A stretch of 64,000 bases of DNA, from the NCBI RefSeq assembly GCF_001610875.1, contig NZ_CP011272.1:2833988-2897987 (forward strand), read 5' to 3'. The position numbers and the translations under genes are program-made. Below the pieces are notes generated by a model. That model had not been told where the DNA came from. It worked only from the letters and a program-made list of their open reading frames with translations, and ran no database searches. Each line of letters begins with the position of its first letter. Within the stretch, counting starts at the first letter, position 1. Of the stretch, positions 23,453-32,663 are shown piece by piece. The DNA comes from Pirellula sp. SH-Sr6A. Its GTDB lineage: Bacteria > Planctomycetota > Planctomycetia > Pirellulales > Pirellulaceae.

Positions 23453-23896
23453 ATGACTAACGCTGGCAGTGAAAACAACCGCTTGGAAGGCTTGATCCAG
23501 GCGATCAATAACGACGATCAAGTCGCGGTCGATCAGTGGATCCGCAGCGAGCGATTCACTCTCGTCGCGCTCGCCTCCGAAGAGGACGATGAAGATGCTC
23601 TCTCGGCATTGGTCGTAGAGACCGAAGAGTTCCCAGCCGTCGTCGCCTTCATGGATAGCGAAGCGGCTCAATTGTTTGTTGATTCGATCGCCGATCAAAT
23701 TGAAGGGGAGTCGGTCGACTTGTTCGAGGTCGACGGCGAGTCCTTGCTCCGCCCGATGTCCGAAGAATTCGGTTTATTGATCAATCCTGAATCCGATGAA
23801 GCGGTTATGGTCGAACCGGGCTTGCTTCATTCCGAATCCGGATGCGATGAGGAGTGCGACGGCACAGAGGAAGAAGAAGATGGTTCTGCCTCTTGA
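23453..23896 (+). CDS. Acidic protein, SseB N-terminal domain-like
   Basis: The 147-aa protein is strongly acidic. The order LEGLIQAINNDD, TLVALASEEDDED, EFPAVVAFMDSEAAQLFVD, LLRPMSEEFGLLINPESDE resembles the SseB N-terminal domain, in which a short sheet/helix unit ends with a conserved G-x-x-x-N-P element. The C-terminus is a run of Glu/Asp with three Cys. Its last 17 nt overlap the start of the pseudouridine synthase gene in another frame, so the two are coupled. The function of such stand-alone domains is unknown. Confidence 0.7.
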   Translation: MTNAGSENNRLEGLIQAINNDDQVAVDQWIRSERFTLVALASEEDDEDALSALVVETEEFPAVVAFMDSEAAQLFVDSIADQIEGESVDLFEVDGESLLRPMSEEFGLLINPESDEAVMVEPGLLHSESGCDEECDGTEEEEDGSAS

Positions 23897-24968
23897 TGAG
23901 ATTGAGTTTCCGCAGGATGGTTCCGAACAGGATCCCTCCCTGCCGCTAGCTCCCTCGAATACCGACCCGCTCCCCCCTCGGCGCGATGTCCTTCTCGAAG
24001 TTTGCGAAGAGCATTCGGGAAAGCGCATCGACTTGTTCATGACCCTCAAACTGGATGGGTACAGCCGCGTCTTTCTCCGCCGTTTGATTACGGAAGAACA
24101 AGTCTCGGTGGACGGTCGGCCCGTGAAGCCTGCGTTCAAGGTATTCGCGGGACAGAAGGTTGCCATCGATCTGCTTCCTCCCCCCCCGACCGATGGACCG
24201 ATCGCAGAAGACATCCCCCTCGACATTCTCTACGAAGACGAAGGGATGGTGATCATCAATAAACCGGCGGGTATGGTGGTACATCCAGCGAAGGGGCATT
24301 GGTCAGGCACTCTCACGGCCGCGCTCGCACACCACTTTCAACAGCTTAGCGATGCGGGAGGTGCGACGCGTCCCGGGATCGTTCACCGCCTGGACCGCGA
24401 TACGAGCGGCGTTATTGCGATTGCGAAGACCAACGAAGTTCACTTCAAGCTCAGTGCCCAGTTCGAAGCTCGTGATGTGACAAAGACATACATGGCGATC
24501 GTGTCGGGTTCGCTGGATCGGGATCGCGATTGGATTCATCAGCCGATTGGTCATCATCCCTATCATCGAGAAAAGATGGCGATTCGTTCCGGGCATCCAT
24601 CGAGCCGTGACGCTTCGACGTTTTTTGAGGTCAAGGAGCGATTCCGCGGTTACGCATTGCTGGAGGTTCAACCGAAAACGGGGCGAACGCATCAGATCCG
24701 ACTGCACTTGGCCCATATTGGCTGTCCTGTCTTGTGCGATCGCCTCTACGGAGGCCATGCACAGGTAACCCGAGGTCAGCTGCTTCGCCGCGTCGCCCAA
24801 GGACTTCCAGCCCGTCCTGGGGATGACACCATCGAGATGGAACGGCAAGCGCTTCATGCGTACCAACTGGAATTTGCGCATCCTAAGACAGGGGAGCCGA
24901 TGCGATTTAACGCCCCCCTTCCGCCTGATTTTGAAAGCGTATTAAAGGTCCTCCGCGAAGGCCAATAA
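23880..24968 (+). CDS. RluA family RNA pseudouridine synthase
   Basis: The 362-aa protein has an S4 RNA-binding domain (RIDLFMTLKLDGYSRVFLRRLI, about residues 49-95) followed by the synthase domain with YEDEGMVIINKPAGMVVHP and the catalytic motif HRLDRDTSG, nucleophile D172. C-terminal elements include PKTGRTHQIRLHLAHIGCPVLCDRLYGG. The ATG at 23880 has AGAGGAAG just upstream, and the start lies inside the previous gene; earlier in-frame ATGs at 23796 and 23847 are less likely. Family members modify uridines in 23S rRNA or tRNA; RluD-like is the closest guess. Confidence 0.93.
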   Translation: MVLPLDEIEFPQDGSEQDPSLPLAPSNTDPLPPRRDVLLEVCEEHSGKRIDLFMTLKLDGYSRVFLRRLITEEQVSVDGRPVKPAFKVFAGQKVAIDLLPPPPTDGPIAEDIPLDILYEDEGMVIINKPAGMVVHPAKGHWSGTLTAALAHHFQQLSDAGGATRPGIVHRLDRDTSGVIAIAKTNEVHFKLSAQFEARDVTKTYMAIVSGSLDRDRDWIHQPIGHHPYHREKMAIRSGHPSSRDASTFFEVKERFRGYALLEVQPKTGRTHQIRLHLAHIGCPVLCDRLYGGHAQVTRGQLLRRVAQGLPARPGDDTIEMERQALHAYQLEFAHPKTGEPMRFNAPLPPDFESVLKVLREGQ

Positions 24969-25083
24969 ACCCACTTCGCGCACCGGGTACGTGCGGTTGA
25001 AGGAAAACGAACGGACTCAGTGGTTCGCCTTGCTGCACCCTCGGGAAAATAGTTGGTTGCTGAGGGTGATCAAGAACTTTCGA

Positions 25084-25770
25084 TCAGGTCGGATCGTGCA
25101 GGACTTGCTCAATCTCCATCACCATGCGTGGCGTGAGTTGAAGAGCGCCTGCCAATTCATCGAGGAATGCTTGCTCGGCTTCGTTTTGGTGATCGACAAT
25201 CAAATGCGAGACGATGTAGGCGGCGACCGCGTCGGCGGGCTGCTCCGTGATGGAGGCAATGCTGTAGACATTGCGAGGTGTTTTCAGCTCACATCGAAGC
25301 CAAGTGCGGGCGGATTCGGGGAGTTGCAACCGCGCTGAATTATCTTCAATCTGCACTAGCTCGGTGGAATCGATCTCTCCATCCGCATTCGCCGCAGCGA
25401 TCATCGCCCGAAGCAAGACCAGAGCCCGAACGTCGTTTGGAATCGTTGAAATCGATTCGTCCGCATGCACCGCGTCGTCAGGCATTTCTCGTTCCACGGA
25501 GCGAAACCTAAGAGCGAGAGATGGCCGCTGAAGAGCGGCGCGAACTATCGAATCAAGGTGCTGAAATGAGCCAATGCAGGCAGGGGCTTTCGCAATCCGC
25601 TCCCCCAAAGAGGTTCCCGAGACAATACTGCTCAATGCTGCGACAGGGGAGGTTGCGTCCGCTTGAAGGCACTCGAGCAGTTGCCGATTCAACAAGGTGA
25701 AATGGTCGAGGGTCATGACGGAGTTCGAGAAGGATTCATTAAGAAACCACTGAGTAAATGGTCGCAACAT
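25084..25770 (-). CDS. DUF533/TerB-like protein
   Basis: The 228-aa protein has a C-terminal all-helical domain resembling DUF533/TerB: LVLLRAMIAAANADGEIDSTELVQI, then a helical run ending EQAFLDELAGALQLTPRMV. The ADGEID acidic loop is the diagnostic part. The N-terminal half is low-complexity and helical with no recognised domain. The start is uncertain: ATG 25770 (MLRPFTQWF) is used, since the more upstream ATG at 25797 falls within a terminator, and ATG 25716 is an alternative. Function is unknown; TerB-like folds are linked to envelope stress. Confidence 0.75.
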   Translation of the reverse strand: MLRPFTQWFLNESFSNSVMTLDHFTLLNRQLLECLQADATSPVAALSSIVSGTSLGERIAKAPACIGSFQHLDSIVRAALQRPSLALRFRSVEREMPDDAVHADESISTIPNDVRALVLLRAMIAAANADGEIDSTELVQIEDNSARLQLPESARTWLRCELKTPRNVYSIASITEQPADAVAAYIVSHLIVDHQNEAEQAFLDELAGALQLTPRMVMEIEQVLHDPT

Positions 25771-25794
25771 GCGTCCATCGAGGGTGTGGGATAA

Positions 25795-25823
25795 CAAAAA
25801 AGGCCGCCTGGTGAGGCAGCCTT
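25795..25823 (-). terminator. Rho-independent terminator of the second DUF1559 gene
   Basis: On the minus strand AAAGGCTGCCT pairs with AGGCGGCCTTT (one mismatch) around a short loop, followed by a run of T. It begins about 28 nt after the stop codon of the DUF1559 gene. Confidence 0.85.
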
Positions 25824-25851
25824 TCTTTGGTTCTGTTTGCTGTCGATCCGA

Positions 25852-26937
25852 CTAATCGTTCAAATTGACCACTTCGCCGCCAGCTCGGCTTCCAAAGGCT
25901 TGCCACGCACCAAAATCCACGGAATCGGACTGAAACGCAACCGATCCGTCCGCACGGCAAACATTCACTCCACCCGTGTGGTAGCTCGATGAAGCCATGT
26001 GTTGCTGGGAGCCTGCAAACCCGCCAACAACCGCGTCATTCGCGCAGTTGTATCGTTGCTGAGCAACATTCTGAACTCGCTTGTTCCAGTTGGGAGGGAG
26101 TGAGTGGGTGTAGGTCGTATTGTTCGGAAGGAAGATGTAGTACTTCAAGCCGGTGTCGCGGTGGACGTTACTTGAGCTGGCACCTGGCATGCATTCTGGT
26201 ACCGTCCTGCCGTCCACCAGCTGCAATCCCGTATACGCGGCTGTGCCGCGAAATGCTGTAGTGTTATTATTCACCCCGACACTCGTGCTTCTCATAACCT
26301 CTGCAAAGAGCGAAGTGTTGCTGGTTCCGTCGCTGATCTCTCCAAAGGTCGGACCTCTCATTACCTGGTTGGTTGGCCTGCTCTTAGAAAAAACGCCGTC
26401 CAACGACACACCATTAAAGGTCGCTCCGCCGTAGAGGTTTGCCCCGCCCATACAACCGTGGTAATTGAGGCGGCCGAAATTGTTAATCCGCTCCGCCGAA
26501 CCGTCTGACGGACAAAGGAAGCTCGGGACTTCCGTGACTCTGGCAGCAGCATTCGCGTTAGGCTTGTCAACAATCGTTGGGAAGATTGGAATATCGGTCT
26601 CGACGTTGTAATCCATGTCGAAGAGCGAATAAGCCGCTGTTTGTTCGAAATAAGGCAAAAGCGCTACTTGAAGACTCGCAGCCGATGAACGTGCAACAGG
26701 GCCAGCACTGCTAGGAAAAACCTTTGAGTGAATCACTGGCGGGAAGTACTTGAGTGCGCTTTCATGATTCAATGCAGCGAGACCAAACTGCTTGAGGTTA
26801 TTTTGGCACTGCATCCGTCGCGCTGCCTCCCGTGCCGCCTGAACTGCGGGAAGAAGCAAACCAACCAGAATCCCGATGATTGCAATGACCACTAGCAACT
26901 CAACGAGAGTGAAACCACGACTTCTGCGGACAACCAT
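25852..26937 (-). CDS. DUF1559 family protein with type IV pilin-like N-terminus
   Basis: The 361-aa protein starts at the ATG at 26937 with GAAGGG about 10 nt upstream. The prepilin signal is [19 protein letters not shown], followed by the family hallmark [20 protein letters not shown]. The C-terminal hallmark is the [16 protein letters not shown] segment. It is a paralogue of the protein at 20.5-21.6 kb but lacks a neighbouring lipoprotein gene. A strong terminator follows it. Secretion through a type II/IV-like pseudopilin pathway is presumed from the signal only. Confidence 0.95.
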   Translation of the reverse strand: MVVRRSRGFTLVELLVVIAIIGILVGLLLPAVQAAREAARRMQCQNNLKQFGLAALNHESALKYFPPVIHSKVFPSSAGPVARSSAASLQVALLPYFEQTAAYSLFDMDYNVETDIPIFPTIVDKPNANAAARVTEVPSFLCPSDGSAERINNFGRLNYHGCMGGANLYGGATFNGVSLDGVFSKSRPTNQVMRGPTFGEISDGTSNTSLFAEVMRSTSVGVNNNTTAFRGTAAYTGLQLVDGRTVPECMPGASSSNVHRDTGLKYYIFLPNNTTYTHSLPPNWNKRVQNVAQQRYNCANDAVVGGFAGSQQHMASSSYHTGGVNVCRADGSVAFQSDSVDFGAWQAFGSRAGGEVVNLND

Positions 26938-27441
26938 TTTTGAAAAACCCTTCGAATCTACTGACGAAGATGTGTACGTCACACCTGGATTGTATCTGCT
27001 ACATGTCGGAAGCGAAAGAAAATTGCGGCGATACTTTAGACAATCGCTTCAACCATTCCTATTAAGCGCAATCCGCATCTCCCGGTACGCAAAAAAACTT
27101 ACGAAAAGAGGCGAAATTCGACCGCAACACCGTTAGACGGGACTTACGCACCGTGAAAACGTCATAACTTTGCCCAAAATTGAACATTTCAGCCTCAGGT
27201 TGGATGGGCAATATTTCGGAATAGAGACGTTAAAAACGACCGGATCGTCTCAGGGCTCGAAACGTTAGAATCGCAGTTATCTAATGGCGACCCAATCTTC
27301 GGGAAAACATCATTCCCCTAGGAGTAATAGGAACTTTGCGGAATGCGCGATTTGGAGCGAAAAACCTTTGCAAATCTTTCACAACGGTTTAAACTCAGGC
27401 CCTAGTATCTAACAACCTTGAAGAATTCTGAGGTGGGCAAC
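26938..27441. other. 504-nt divergent intergenic region
   Basis: This region separates the DUF1559 gene (minus) from the PEP-CTERM gene (plus) and must hold both promoters. It is AT-richer than its flanks. No small open frame with a credible start, no tRNA and no strong hairpin with a T-tract was seen. No promoter pair matching consensus well was found. Confidence 0.5.
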
Positions 27442-28977
27442 ATGAGATTGGCGAGATTCTTAGTAGCCAGCATAGCTACGCTTGCAGTAGGCAGTTTCGG
27501 GAATTTTGCGATCGGCCAGACGTGGGAAGGGGATTCGACCCTTGACGCACCACTTTTCTACTACTGGTCCGATGGCAGTAACTGGTTGCTTGATACGGTG
27601 CCTACTAGTTCAAGCACAGCGTTGTTTGTGAACAATGGTGCCAACTCGAAGAATATCGATTTCGCGGGTGGAGCAAACATCGCCAACGGTGTTCGTTTCG
27701 CAGCCGGTTCGAGCGCTTATACGTTCCGTCCATTCTCAGGCGTTGGGCTGCAATTGCAGGGATCCAACTCGTTCCTCGAAAATCTCGGTGGAAATAATCA
27801 GCAAATCAACGCCGGCGTTACCTTTTCCGGCGCGGGGTCGAAGACCATTTCTGCAACGTCAACTGGCGGTCTTCAATTCGGTGGGAGTGTGAGCAACACC
27901 GCTGCATCGGCCCTAACTATTTCGAAGTCTGGTACTGGTGCAATCGCCTTCACGGGATCTTTAACAAGCAACGCGGGCTTGGCCATCACAAATTCGAACG
28001 CGACCGGGAATGTCACGATCGGAAACGCAACGGTTTCGGGATCGACAGTTTCGGTAGGCGGAACTGGGGCTACTTCGTTCACTGGCACTCTCACAAACGC
28101 CGCAGGGGTGCTGACGCTCACCAAGGCAGGCACAGGGACGCTTTCGACGAGCGGAATTTCGAGCGCTGCGGGTGTATCGATTTCGAACTCTGGAACGGGG
28201 GTTACTACCATAGGTAGCATTTCCAATACATCAGGAAATGTCGCGATTTCGAACTCCGCTGCTGCTACGCTGAACGTCGGAGCCATTACAGGTGGCGGAA
28301 ATTTGCAGATCACAAATTCGGATGCGACAGGCGTTGTTCGTCTCAACAACAACGTGGGCGCATCGACGGTGTCGTTTTCAGGCGGAGGTCGTGTGGAAGT
28401 CGCTTCCGGGGTAACCGTCAATGGATCCACCGCCGTCTCGGGAGCCGGATCCTCGCTGACTGGTCTCGGTTCGTTTGGTAACTCCGTTGTGATCCAAAAC
28501 GGTGGAACATTGAGCCCGGGTGTATCCGGTGCCGGTTCGCTTGCATTCAACGGCGGTCTCGCATTTGACTCCGGCTCGACTTTTTCGTGGGACTTGGTCA
28601 ACACGACAACCGGTTTCGATACGGTAGCTGTTTCCGGTGGATCGGGGCTCTCGATCAACAGTGGAGCAACCTCGGTCCTCAACATCTCCAATGCGATCGA
28701 CGCATCCTTTTGGAACACCAACCAAAGCTGGAATGTTTTCACCGGAACCTTTGCCGCTCCAGGCAGCGTCTTCGGCAACATCACTTTGGCAGGTGCAGCA
28801 CCCGATGTTACAAAGGGCTTCTTCACCTGGAGTTCCAGTACCAACGGTGTGACGCTGAATTTCACCGCAGTTCCTGAGCCTTCGTCGATGGCATTGCTCG
28901 GATTGGCTGGGGTCATCGGGGGTGCTTATGCACGCCGCCGCAACAAGCTGGCCAAGCGTTTGACGGCGGCGTGCTAG
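27442..28977 (+). CDS. PEP-CTERM sorting-domain protein with Gly/Ser/Thr-rich repeats
   Basis: The 511-aa protein starts at the ATG at 27442, which has GAGGTGGG upstream; a TTG at 27418 is rejected. It has a signal peptide (RFLVASIATLAVGSFGNFAIGQ), then about 400 residues of low-charge repeats with recurring units such as ITNSNATGNVTIGNA, SISNSGTGVTTIGS and ISNSAAATLNVGA, which look like a beta-helix of the autotransporter-repeat type. The C-terminus is a PEP-CTERM signal: VPEPSSMALLGLAG, a hydrophobic span and the basic end ARRRNK. Such proteins are recognised by exosortase, cleaved near the PEP motif and surface-attached; no exosortase gene is in the window. Confidence 0.92.
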   Translation: MRLARFLVASIATLAVGSFGNFAIGQTWEGDSTLDAPLFYYWSDGSNWLLDTVPTSSSTALFVNNGANSKNIDFAGGANIANGVRFAAGSSAYTFRPFSGVGLQLQGSNSFLENLGGNNQQINAGVTFSGAGSKTISATSTGGLQFGGSVSNTAASALTISKSGTGAIAFTGSLTSNAGLAITNSNATGNVTIGNATVSGSTVSVGGTGATSFTGTLTNAAGVLTLTKAGTGTLSTSGISSAAGVSISNSGTGVTTIGSISNTSGNVAISNSAAATLNVGAITGGGNLQITNSDATGVVRLNNNVGASTVSFSGGGRVEVASGVTVNGSTAVSGAGSSLTGLGSFGNSVVIQNGGTLSPGVSGAGSLAFNGGLAFDSGSTFSWDLVNTTTGFDTVAVSGGSGLSINSGATSVLNISNAIDASFWNTNQSWNVFTGTFAAPGSVFGNITLAGAAPDVTKGFFTWSSSTNGVTLNFTAVPEPSSMALLGLAGVIGGAYARRRNKLAKRLTAAC

Positions 28978-29028
28978 TCCGCACGCGGCCGCAAGCCGAT
29001 TTCCTTTAACGCATCTTCAAACAGCACG

Positions 29029-29055
29029 AACGGTCCTTCTTGGACCGTTTTTTTA
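29029..29055 (+). terminator. Rho-independent terminator of the PEP-CTERM gene
   Basis: AACGGTCC pairs perfectly with GGACCGTT around a 5-nt loop and is followed by six T residues, about 50 nt after the stop codon. Confidence 0.92.
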
Positions 29056-29102
29056 TTTCGTCCGCTTGAATCGCGCTCCAACGAATCTTCGGTCTTTTCA
29101 AT

Positions 29103-32072
29103 CTACGACTGCGTGGTTCCGGCGAGGGAGAATCCGAGGGGAAGGCTTTCGCCGACAATGGCATCGAGATCTTGATCGCTCGCGCTCACTTCCTCGATTC
29201 GCTGCCAATGCTTCTCCGGCATCGCTAAGGCTTTCATCTCCATCAGGATCTGCTGCCGCAGGCTATGGCTGATATCACGGCGTCGATCACCCGTTCGCTG
29301 CGCACATTGCATCAAGCACAAGGAGTAGGCCGCGCGAACCGATTCACTCTTTACGATCGAGCTGGACACTAGCTTCTTTAACAAACTCTCCAGCTTCTCG
29401 GCCCGCGCCAACTGATCCCAACCGCCGTACAACGGAACGCGAGTCCCCAATCGACCCACCGTCCAAAGAATCGCAGTCGCAAGCGGCTCCAATCGTTTTT
29501 TTGATAGCGAACCAATCAGCGTTTCCAACAACGATTCCTTGTCCTGACTCGACAACAGCTCCAGCGATCCGAGCAATCGAAGCAACTCCATCGCCACGTT
29601 GTTCCCGAGAGGTAAACCTCCTCCGCCTGAGAGTGTTGGCTTAAGCTTTGACCAAACATCCTGATACAAAGCTGTTTGCTGGCCGCTCGTAAATCCACCC
29701 GAGATACGACGCCACAGCACGATCGCTTCGGACTGGACCGCTGCATTTCGGTGCACCAATTTGTTATGCACCGCTCTCCACGTCGACTGAACGCGCCAAC
29801 TATCGGCGGGAACGCCAAGGCCCGGCCTCAGGGACCAGCCAAGAACATTGAGCCATCGGGTTTCATGCTCCGGAGATCGATTTCGATACTCGCTATTTTC
29901 CATCAGCACGCGCCATATCTCGCGCAGGACTGCAGGCTCCCAGTCGCGACGATTCAAGCCGACTTCTTCGCTCAATGCCTCCCAAGCCTCCTTGGGAGGC
30001 GTTATCGACTCGGGGCCGAACACACGTGTCCCGCCCTGTGTTGCCTTGCGAAGCACTGCGATATCGACCGCTTTTTGCAATCTGTTTCGAAGCCCCGTTG
30101 ATTCGCCTCGTGTGTCGCACTCCAGTCGCCATGCTAAGGGCAGAGCATGCGTTTCAGGCGTGGCCTCGGAATACTCATGCTCGTCGGATCGCTGATCGAC
30201 CCGTAACTGAATGGCCAGAGTACCGATCTCGCTCAATTCGGATTCGAGCAACACAGGGAGCATTCGTTGCTGATTCCTCCGTGGCAACTCGAGCACCGTT
30301 TGGATCGGAGCGGTTGGGACCATCTGGTTCGGATCGATCTCGACCACATCACCTGGACGATCCAGAAGACGCGTCGTGCTGACGAACATGGGAAACTGAA
30401 CGGGTTGCCCGACTGAAAGCATCAAGGGATGCTGATCCAACAAAAAGCGTTCTCCCGTTTGAGCTTGAGCGGGCATGATGCACATAGCCCGAGGAGGGTC
30501 GGATTCGATTTGCAAGTAGTAGGTCTTCGCCAACCTAGCGTCGATTCGGACTCCCTCGCCGCGGCGTACCTGCCCGTAATAGGCAGCGCCCTGCGATACC
30601 GCGAGATCCAATCGATTTCCAGACAACTCACGAGGTCTCCAACCATCCTGTGCCCCGAACCACCGCGCAATCTGGTCCAAGACCGCCGACTTGATCGCAG
30701 GGGATTCGAGCACACCACCATTGAACAAGATCCAGTCGGGGCGCGCTGCGATAGGATCGGTCATGGTTTCGTGAGTCTCAGAGCGGCCCGCCCATCGGTG
30801 ATCCCAAAGAAAAGCTGCTAGGTGGCGCAACACATTGGGGTCAGCGGCGTAGGGAAGTCCGAATTCTTGAAAACCAGAGTCGACCGAGCTGGGACGATCG
30901 TGCAAATCAACGAATCCGAAGAAGCCATCCACCAGTAAATTTTTTGCTTCGGAGAGTGTCATCACCACCGATCGCGCCGACTCAATGAGCTTGGTTCCGC
31001 TTCCTGGGATACTAAGTCGATACTCCTGGGGCGGATCCAATCCCAGCAAACACTCTTTCGCACCTCGGCATTGGAGCTTCAACGCATCCCATTGCCGGGG
31101 TTTGAGGCTTTCCCCTCCCGGTGAATCTTGAATCCACTGCGCCTCTGCCCAGCGCGCAAGTGCCAAGTCGAGGTTGTCTCCACCGAGCATGAGGTGCTCG
31201 CCAACGGCAACTCGGTGCAAGCCAAAGTTCTTCTCCAGCTTCTCTGAGACAGATTGGCTCTGATCGCGTTGGTCGATGGTTGTGGCAGCAACCGAGCTTC
31301 GATCGACGACACGGATCAACGTGAAATCGGTTGTGCCTCCACCAATATCGCACACCAAGATAGTCTGACCGGGTGTAATGCGTTCCATCCAGTCTTGTTC
31401 GTGCCGTCCCAACCACGCGTAAAACGCCGCTTGCGGTTCTTCGATGAGCACCAGCTGCTTCAACCCCGCTTGCTCAGCTGCAAGAATCGTCAATCGCCGC
31501 GCCAGTTCGTCAAAGGAGGCTGGTAGGGTAACAATCGTCTCCTGCTCCTGCATCGGCGCATCAGGATGTTCGCGATCCCAGCAACGCCGAATATGTTCCA
31601 AATAGCGACGGCTCGCTTCCACGGGAGAGAGCTTTTCGACATCCTCGTCGGCTCCCCATGGCAGAAGGTCGCTTTGCCTATCCACCATGGGATTGCAAAG
31701 CCAACTTTTGGCGGAGGCAATCGCTCTACCCGGCATTTCCAGCCCTCGGTCGCGCGCGAACGTTCCGACGATTCCCGTATGACTGGAGCCGCCAAATTGA
31801 AATCGAGAATCGACCCCCGATCTTTCGGCTGACTGAAGTTCGTAATGAAATGACGGGAGAGTCTCTCGATGTTGTCGAGTCCCGGAGTCGATCATCTGCT
31901 CGACGCGAAAGGACTGGACCAGAGGAGGACCGTCGTTCGATTGCAATAGACTCGTATCGATGTACGAGACGGCACAGTTGGTCGTTCCCAAATCAATGCC
32001 GATAACATAACGGCTCCGTTTCGCTTCGAACGCTTGATCGAGCGACTCCGACGTAGATAAGTTAGAGGTCAT
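29103..32072 (-). CDS. Large Hsp70-like protein with extended C-terminal region (DUF3731-like)
   Basis: The 989-aa protein starts at the ATG at 32072, overlapping the cytidine deaminase stop by 4 nt. The N-terminal Hsp70/actin ATPase fold is shown by phosphate-1 YVIGIDLGTTNCAVSY (residues 22-37), the second phosphate loop VCDIGGGTTDFTL and the adenosine-loop-like FNGGVLESPAI. It is interrupted by long inserts compared with DnaK. Instead of a standard substrate-binding domain and lid, the C-terminal 400 residues form a helical region (EAWEALSEEVGLNRRDWEP onward) like DUF3731. Planctomycetes and proteobacteria carry such stand-alone Hsp70 relatives; clients are unknown. Confidence 0.88.
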   Translation of the reverse strand: MTSNLSTSESLDQAFEAKRSRYVIGIDLGTTNCAVSYIDTSLLQSNDGPPLVQSFRVEQMIDSGTRQHRETLPSFHYELQSAERSGVDSRFQFGGSSHTGIVGTFARDRGLEMPGRAIASAKSWLCNPMVDRQSDLLPWGADEDVEKLSPVEASRRYLEHIRRCWDREHPDAPMQEQETIVTLPASFDELARRLTILAAEQAGLKQLVLIEEPQAAFYAWLGRHEQDWMERITPGQTILVCDIGGGTTDFTLIRVVDRSSVAATTIDQRDQSQSVSEKLEKNFGLHRVAVGEHLMLGGDNLDLALARWAEAQWIQDSPGGESLKPRQWDALKLQCRGAKECLLGLDPPQEYRLSIPGSGTKLIESARSVVMTLSEAKNLLVDGFFGFVDLHDRPSSVDSGFQEFGLPYAADPNVLRHLAAFLWDHRWAGRSETHETMTDPIAARPDWILFNGGVLESPAIKSAVLDQIARWFGAQDGWRPRELSGNRLDLAVSQGAAYYGQVRRGEGVRIDARLAKTYYLQIESDPPRAMCIMPAQAQTGERFLLDQHPLMLSVGQPVQFPMFVSTTRLLDRPGDVVEIDPNQMVPTAPIQTVLELPRRNQQRMLPVLLESELSEIGTLAIQLRVDQRSDEHEYSEATPETHALPLAWRLECDTRGESTGLRNRLQKAVDIAVLRKATQGGTRVFGPESITPPKEAWEALSEEVGLNRRDWEPAVLREIWRVLMENSEYRNRSPEHETRWLNVLGWSLRPGLGVPADSWRVQSTWRAVHNKLVHRNAAVQSEAIVLWRRISGGFTSGQQTALYQDVWSKLKPTLSGGGGLPLGNNVAMELLRLLGSLELLSSQDKESLLETLIGSLSKKRLEPLATAILWTVGRLGTRVPLYGGWDQLARAEKLESLLKKLVSSSIVKSESVRAAYSLCLMQCAQRTGDRRRDISHSLRQQILMEMKALAMPEKHWQRIEEVSASDQDLDAIVGESLPLGFSLAGTTQS

Positions 32073-32494
32073 GATGGAGTGTTGCGAGGATCCAAAGTCA
32101 TTCCATCCGGCAACAGATCCGAGAGGATGACTGGGCCGATCAGACGGGGATCTTCGAGTAGAAAACCTGTCCAAACTCGCATCTTTGGTGCGAACTCATG
32201 GCAAAACTGCCTGCAAACGCCGCAGAGTGAAACACGTTGGGGGGATAGAACGACCATGCTCTCCCAATCGAATTCACCTTGCAAAATCGCTTGAGAACCG
32301 GCGACCCGCTCGGCGCAGAGAGTGACTGAGTAGGAGGCGTTCTCGATATTGCATCCGGCAAAGATTCGTCCGCTCGATGTACGAATGGCAGCGCCGACCG
32401 AAAATTGACTATACGGGTTGTAAGCCCTGGTCGCCGCATCACGGGCAGCAGCCATCAATTCGATCAGTTCTAGCGGAGCATCCGCATGGGACAT
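32069..32494 (-). CDS. cdd: Cytidine deaminase
   Basis: The 141-aa protein has the length of tetrameric cytidine deaminases. Motifs visible are YNPYSQFSVGAA, GCNIENASYSVTLCAER with the zinc-binding Cys and catalytic Glu, and LCGVCRQF with the other two zinc-ligand Cys. It converts cytidine and deoxycytidine to the uridine forms in pyrimidine salvage. Its stop overlaps the start of the Hsp70-like gene (ATGA), an association with no obvious metabolic reason. The region upstream is divergent with the DUF1080 gene. Confidence 0.93.
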   Translation of the reverse strand: MSHADAPLELIELMAAARDAATRAYNPYSQFSVGAAIRTSSGRIFAGCNIENASYSVTLCAERVAGSQAILQGEFDWESMVVLSPQRVSLCGVCRQFCHEFAPKMRVWTGFLLEDPRLIGPVILSDLLPDGMTLDPRNTPS

Positions 32495-32663
32495 GGAGTT
32501 GGGTTCCTTGTTTGGTTCTCGAGGGCTTGTATTGTAAAGTTCAACTGGCCGTTGTCATCCTTGCGCAGGAAGCGAGCGGCGTATTTCGCGGTAGATATAA
32601 TGAAGCATCCTACCCGGTACCTAAGTCGCTCCGTCCTCTCCTGTTCTCCAATCGAGTCTCGCC

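Noticed and set aside
27124-27150. Possible insertion sequence end (GGGACTTACGCA) in the PEP-CTERM upstream region
   Set aside because: No matching inverted copy or target duplication was seen nearby and no transposase remnant is present.
27873-28916. Long minus-strand open frame opposite the PEP-CTERM gene (347 codons)
   Set aside because: It is Pro/Val/Glu-rich, the antisense of a Gly/Ser/Thr-rich repeat gene with strong codon bias, without a start site, domain or ribosome-binding site.
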